Assembly (NCBI RefSeq): GCF_041146795.1
Contig: NC_135184.1
Coordinates: 7,678,467 to 7,742,466, forward strand
Source: Maylandia zebra
Lineage: Eukaryota > Chordata > Actinopteri > Cichliformes > Cichlidae
Direction: 5' to 3'
DNA length: 64,000 nt
The notes under the pieces were generated by a model. That model had not been told where the DNA came from. It worked only from the letters and a program-made list of their open reading frames with translations, and ran no database searches. Both the position numbers and the translations under genes were made by a program. Below are positions 59,887-64,000 of this stretch, one piece after another. Numbering within the stretch: position 1 is the first letter of the stretch; every line of letters starts with the position of its first letter.

Positions 59887-61301
59887 ATCGACAGGTAGAT
59901 GATTATGAGCATGCACCGTTTTCAGTTTCTCACTCACAGATCCAAACAGCAAAATAGCAATACTGAAAATCCTCAGCTAGAGTATTTAATAACCAGCTGA
60001 TGATGTCACAATTGCCATGTCCATCTGCTGCTGAGTTTTAAAAAAATGGTCCTACCCAGCCCTCTGTGTTGTGATGCGGTGACTAAAATGCATGAACAAG
60101 TGCAAAATCAACAAAGAACGAAGATTTAGAGTATCTCTTATTTGAGGTCTTTAATTCAGTTAGACGCCAACAGTACTGACTCAAAGGTAAACCTCCACAT
60201 CCCAGTTCATAATTTTATTTCTCAGGTCTGTTGGTTACACAATGATCACACAATAGTGATTTCTCCCTTGCATCATATATATTTTTAATACTCCAGGCGT
60301 ACTTATATTTACTATTTTTACAATATATTGCTATTTAATTCATTCATTCATGAATCCATCCACCCTCCCCATTCACATGCACACGCACAAACACTGTACA
60401 ATATCGTTAATTTGTTTTGTCCCCCCCAAGATGATGTTCTGCCCACTGTTAGATGATTTATTCTAAAAACTAAGAAGGTGGCGTGCAGATGCAATACCGG
60501 AGGCGATAACCTTTATGTGTTCAGAGGACCTTGGTCCTGTTTCTCAGCAAGAAAATACAGAGAAGCAGATTCAAAGAGAGGGGGAATGATCCACTTAAAC
60601 TAAATGTAAAAAAAGAAAAACGAAACAAACAAAATAAAAAAACAACAACAAAAAATATTCTTCCCTCCTCTTCTTGTTACAGCGTCAGCATGTTTCACCT
60701 TTTCTGTCCGAGGGTAAAGAGTCCACAGTTTGGTTTCCTTCTGTTGGTTCCTCAGTGTGGTTCATACAGGAGTGACTATACAAGTAATGAGATTTACAGT
60801 ACAGTACATACAAGCTGCATCCAGCATCATAAACCCCCAATACTGCTGCCTCATCTGTAAATACAGCCTACTGGACCTGCTGCTGCTGCTTTGGCCTCAG
60901 TCAGTCTGTGCAGTAGTTCAGGCTTGCTTGGCCTAGTAAGTAATAATAGTTTTAGGAATCCAGTGATAGGACAGAAGGACGCCACCTTTGCAGTAAAGTG
61001 GCACAAATACAGCTGCGGGAGAAAACGAGACTGAAAAGTGCAAAGAGTCCAAACTTTTTGGTCGATAGTTATGGATGTTTTCATTGTATATTTTCGGTTG
61101 GCTTTGTTGGTCTAAGATTTTGAAGATCGGAGAAGTCAGCAACCAGAGAAGCCAGGTTGGTAAGAGTTCAGGATAAGCTGGCCCAGCAGGGCGAGGCTGG
61201 GCCGGGTTGACCCGAGGCCTGCCACACTAGGTTAGGAAGAGCTCTGCACTGGGAGAGGAAAAGAAGAAAAAAAAAAGAGAGAGAAGCTCATCCTGTGGCA
61301 T
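59887..61301 (-). other. Probable 3' UTR / 3' flank of the ARHGAP gene
   Basis: No ORF or repeat of note lies between the dead transposon and the RhoGAP stop codon. Candidate minus-strand AATAAA signals (TTTATT on the plus strand) lie near 60217 and 60457. How far the mRNA extends cannot be decided from sequence alone. Confidence 0.4.
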
Positions 61302-63871
61302 CTACCTTCCAAAAATGCTCTCATACTCTAGCAGTATAAGCTCTACAATCTGGTTCTGATACACCATGTGGACCGCCATGTTCAGCGTCTCCGTTTCAGG
61401 CCGCAGCAGCGTGGGGCCGAATACGATGGCGACGCTCTGGGTCGTCATACGGTTCTCCTCGCCGTAGTCAATCACTCTGGAAAAAATAGATAAACCCATT
61501 GTCAGTTATTTACCGTGCAAGGTAATATGGAAGCCAAAGAGTGCTCAGTACTCATTTGTTAATTAACTGAGCAGTCATCAAGTAGATCAATCTTTTTTAT
61601 TTTCTTCCATTATTTAACACCTTTGAGTTTGCTCATGTTGAGAATGAAGCCCTCTTATGATTGAATATGATTTTTTTTAATATTTAACTTTTGTTTTCCT
61701 AGGAGGGGAAAAATCAATCAGGGAAAAATCAATAACATGGTGTGCTGCTCTTACTTCCTGAGGTGTTTGAAGAGAGCCTGCATGGTGTCGTGGTTGGGTT
61801 TGGGCAGCTGTCTGACCAGCTCTTTGATCGACTGAACTCGATGCTTGTGGTCAGATATTTCTGCAGAACAAAAGACAAAATCCATCAAAGTCTGGATCCA
61901 TCACAAAGTTACACCAGCTCACCAGTACAAAATCCAACATATCTTTACTTTCAGTGAGACAATGATGAGAAAAAGTGCACTTCGGTTCACTGACACTCAT
62001 TTTTAAAGCGTTTTCAGAGAGAGGTTTGGTGACTGCAGCTGACCCTGCCTGTCTTTACAGACCCTTACAGTAAATACAGATGAGTCCCTGGATAAAAACC
62101 CAGGAGCTGTAGTCCTTGACTGAGTTTGGGTCTTTGCTGTTTGGGTGCTGTGAACCAGCTGTTTAAAAAGTTAACAGGATTCCACTTAAGGGATACTACA
62201 GTGACACTGCATTTATTTACAGATACAGAGACACATACTGATGGCGCTGACAAAGTCGTGGAAGAGACTGTAGGTGAAGAGGGGCTCCGGCAGCTCTCTG
62301 AAGAACATCTTCAGGGCTCCTGTGGTCACGTGGATGTCCTCCCACTTCCCGTCTGACAGATTCACCTTCTCATCTGGTGACAAACACATGTGAACACCAC
62401 TTAAGTATCTTATTGAGAATAAAAGAAAGGAATTCAAGTCAAAATATCTTGTATAACACTGTATGTAAAATATTATGCTCATCTATGACCTGAATGAAGC
62501 AGTTTTAGCTTTCTCTTCCTTTCTGTTTAGCTTTTGTCTGGTTGGTTTGAGCAAAAGGTCAATGGAGCTTCTAGAGAGCTGTGTGCTTAGAACATCAACA
62601 CCATAAAAATCATAGGGTTGAAAAAAAATGTGAAAATGAGCTCCGTTTGGCTCATAGGGATTACCAGATTACCTGTACTCCTAATGTAGAACTTTGACAA
62701 TATTTAACATGACTTTAAAGAAATATTTACATTAAAAAGTGAGAATATTTAATGCTTTGTAAAGTGTTGTGCCATAAATAGGTGATGTATCACACATCAA
62801 ATTGTGTTTTTAAAATCGTGTTAAAAGCTCTTTAACTGATTATTATTACAAAAAAGTACGTTTTGAATATTTTTCGTCTTTACTTTTCATTTTTACTCCA
62901 TTATTCACTTCAGTGGTATCTCTGCAATTAAAGGCAGAGGCAGTTTCAAAGGGCACTTACCGTGATTGACAGCAAAGCGGAGTTTCTGTATGACTGCCAG
63001 GTTCCCGCTAACTCTGTACAGCCCGTCTACCGACAGACCTGCAGGGATCAACACCAGGTTATCAGTATCTGTAAATTAACCTTAAAGTCTGAGTAGCAGA
63101 AAAGCACAATCAGCTAAAAGGAGACCACAGTCGCACCTTATTTCAGTAGGCAGTAAACCTCACCTTTCTTTTATGACAGGGAAGAAAACAGAGAGTAGAA
63201 TGATTTTCTCTTAACAGCAAAGTTACTCACCGTTATTCTCCACATTGTCAATGCACATTTTGACAAAGTTCGGCACCGTGGTGTTCTCCCTTTGACACAA
63301 ACTGGAAAGAGCACAGCCAAACACCTGATCTGGAGACAGAAAATAAAGAACGGTCATAAAACAGACCAAACACACTAGTTTGCTTTCAGATCTCAACATT
63401 AGACCTCTGGTACTTCAGTGCTTTTAGTTTTTATTAGAGTTTAAGGTACAGAAGGCGAAAACGAATCATAAATTCCTGATTTATGTGTGAAATCTGGACT
63501 CTGATGTCTTAAGCCAAAAGTCTTAAAAGTAAAATAAATAACAAGAAACACACCAAAGCTCACGTGATGCATCCAAATGTACGGCTCTAACCTTAAACGG
63601 CAAGCGGTGGTTAAAAAAAAAGCACTGATGTGTGCTTCTTTACTGCTGTCATCACATTTCCAAACCTTTGCTGCTTGTAACATCTTTTCAACTTTCCACA
63701 GAAGAAATGAAACCGAAAACATTTCGAGTGTTGCTGTTGTTTCTTTGGCACCTTTAATGTATCCCTTGTCCTTGACGGTCTGAAGGGTGGGACGGCCGGT
63801 CAGGAGCTTCTTCAGCTTGTGCCTGGTCTTCTTGTGCTCGGCGGAGTCCATGGTGGTTGAGGGCTTCATGG
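61302..63871 (-). CDS. Rho GTPase-activating protein, ARHGAP12/15/27 family, C-terminal RhoGAP domain (partial)
   Basis: Six exons join in frame: 63752-63871, 63231-63329, 62961-63038, 62239-62373, 61755-61860, 61302-61476 (stop TAG at 61302-61304). All have AG acceptors and GT donors and together encode 236 codons of the C-terminus. The order is a basic linker (KLKKLLTGRPTLQTVKDKGY), then the RhoGAP domain: VFGCALSSLCQREN, DGLYRVSGNLAVIQK with the catalytic arginine finger (Arg81 counted from the first Met after the acceptor), GALKMFFRELPEPLF, LPKPNHDTMQALFKHL, NRMTTQSVAIVFGPTLLRP, ending in FGR. Such proteins stimulate GTP hydrolysis by Rac/Cdc42-type GTPases. The SH3, WW and PH domains of this family would lie upstream, beyond the window. 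The C-terminal FGR and LPKPN favour ARHGAP12; other positions (LLRPETET, LLEYESIF) lean to ARHGAP15/27. I give no gene symbol for that reason. Confidence 0.92.
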
Positions 63872-64000
63872 CTGTGGAGGAGACACGAGACAGGACGGTG
63901 TTATCCACCATTCGTCTCAGCACGCTGATCGCCATGATGTTTTGGAGGAGTGAAACTGATAAGCTATTGTTTTATAGGGTAAGGAGGGCAGATGAGGTTG

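Noticed and set aside
63872..63935. Start of the ARHGAP coding sequence at the Met at 63935
   Set aside because: A polypyrimidine tract and CAG acceptor end at 63872, so the upstream codons are most likely intron and the real exon begins at 63871.

Overview
The window is ray-finned fish genomic DNA. Split coding exons with GT/AG junctions, tRNA-derived SINEs with a 'GCGCTATA..AAAT' tail, Rex1/L2-like, R4/Dong-like and Penelope-like retroelements, and teleost-type Tc1 and hAT transposons all point to a percomorph; a cichlid-like fish is possible, but the species cannot be fixed from sequence alone. There is no sign of bacterial or phage DNA. 

Only one host gene is convincingly present. At the right end, on the minus strand (61302-63871, continuing off the window), six exons join in frame to encode the C-terminal RhoGAP domain and stop codon of an ARHGAP12/15/27-type Rho GTPase-activating protein. 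A second host-like trace is an isolated ORF near 42.2-42.5 kb with weak resemblance to an MCM-domain protein (MCMDC2-like). The remaining ~60 kb is intergenic (or very long intron) sequence built largely from layers of mobile elements.

Layout. 0-2.7 kb: antisense Rex1/L2-like LINE interrupted by a SINE, then a decayed coiled-coil-like reading frame split by a hAT element with an exact 8-bp target duplication. 4.5-7.8 kb: a very young but internally deleted BEL/Pao retrotransposon with nearly identical LTRs. 8-23 kb: sparse SINE, LINE and Tc1 remnants in AT-rich DNA. 23.2-26 kb: two solo LTRs; the second carries a nested hAT element that still encodes an intact three-exon BED-finger-only protein. 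28.2-29.2 kb: an unusual, exactly 1000-bp GC-rich retroposed unit with 14-bp target duplication. 30.1-32 kb: SINE, an ~85-nt hairpin, and a solo LTR containing another insertion. 34.6-40.2 kb: L2-like fragment and three fragments of R4/Dong-type (restriction-like-endonuclease) LINEs, the youngest sitting inside a TA microsatellite. 41.8-59.9 kb: Tc1 remnants, hAT MITE, solo LTRs, a Penelope-like fragment, the first three exons of another hAT transposase, a palindromic MITE and a near full-length dead Tc1-type element. 60-64 kb: probable 3' UTR and last exons of the ARHGAP gene.

The genes do not form a pathway. The main value of the window is a clear nested-insertion record (several target-site duplications can be read directly) and a few candidate unusual elements: the BED-only hAT derivative, the unclassified 1-kb retroposon and the 30.6-kb hairpin.
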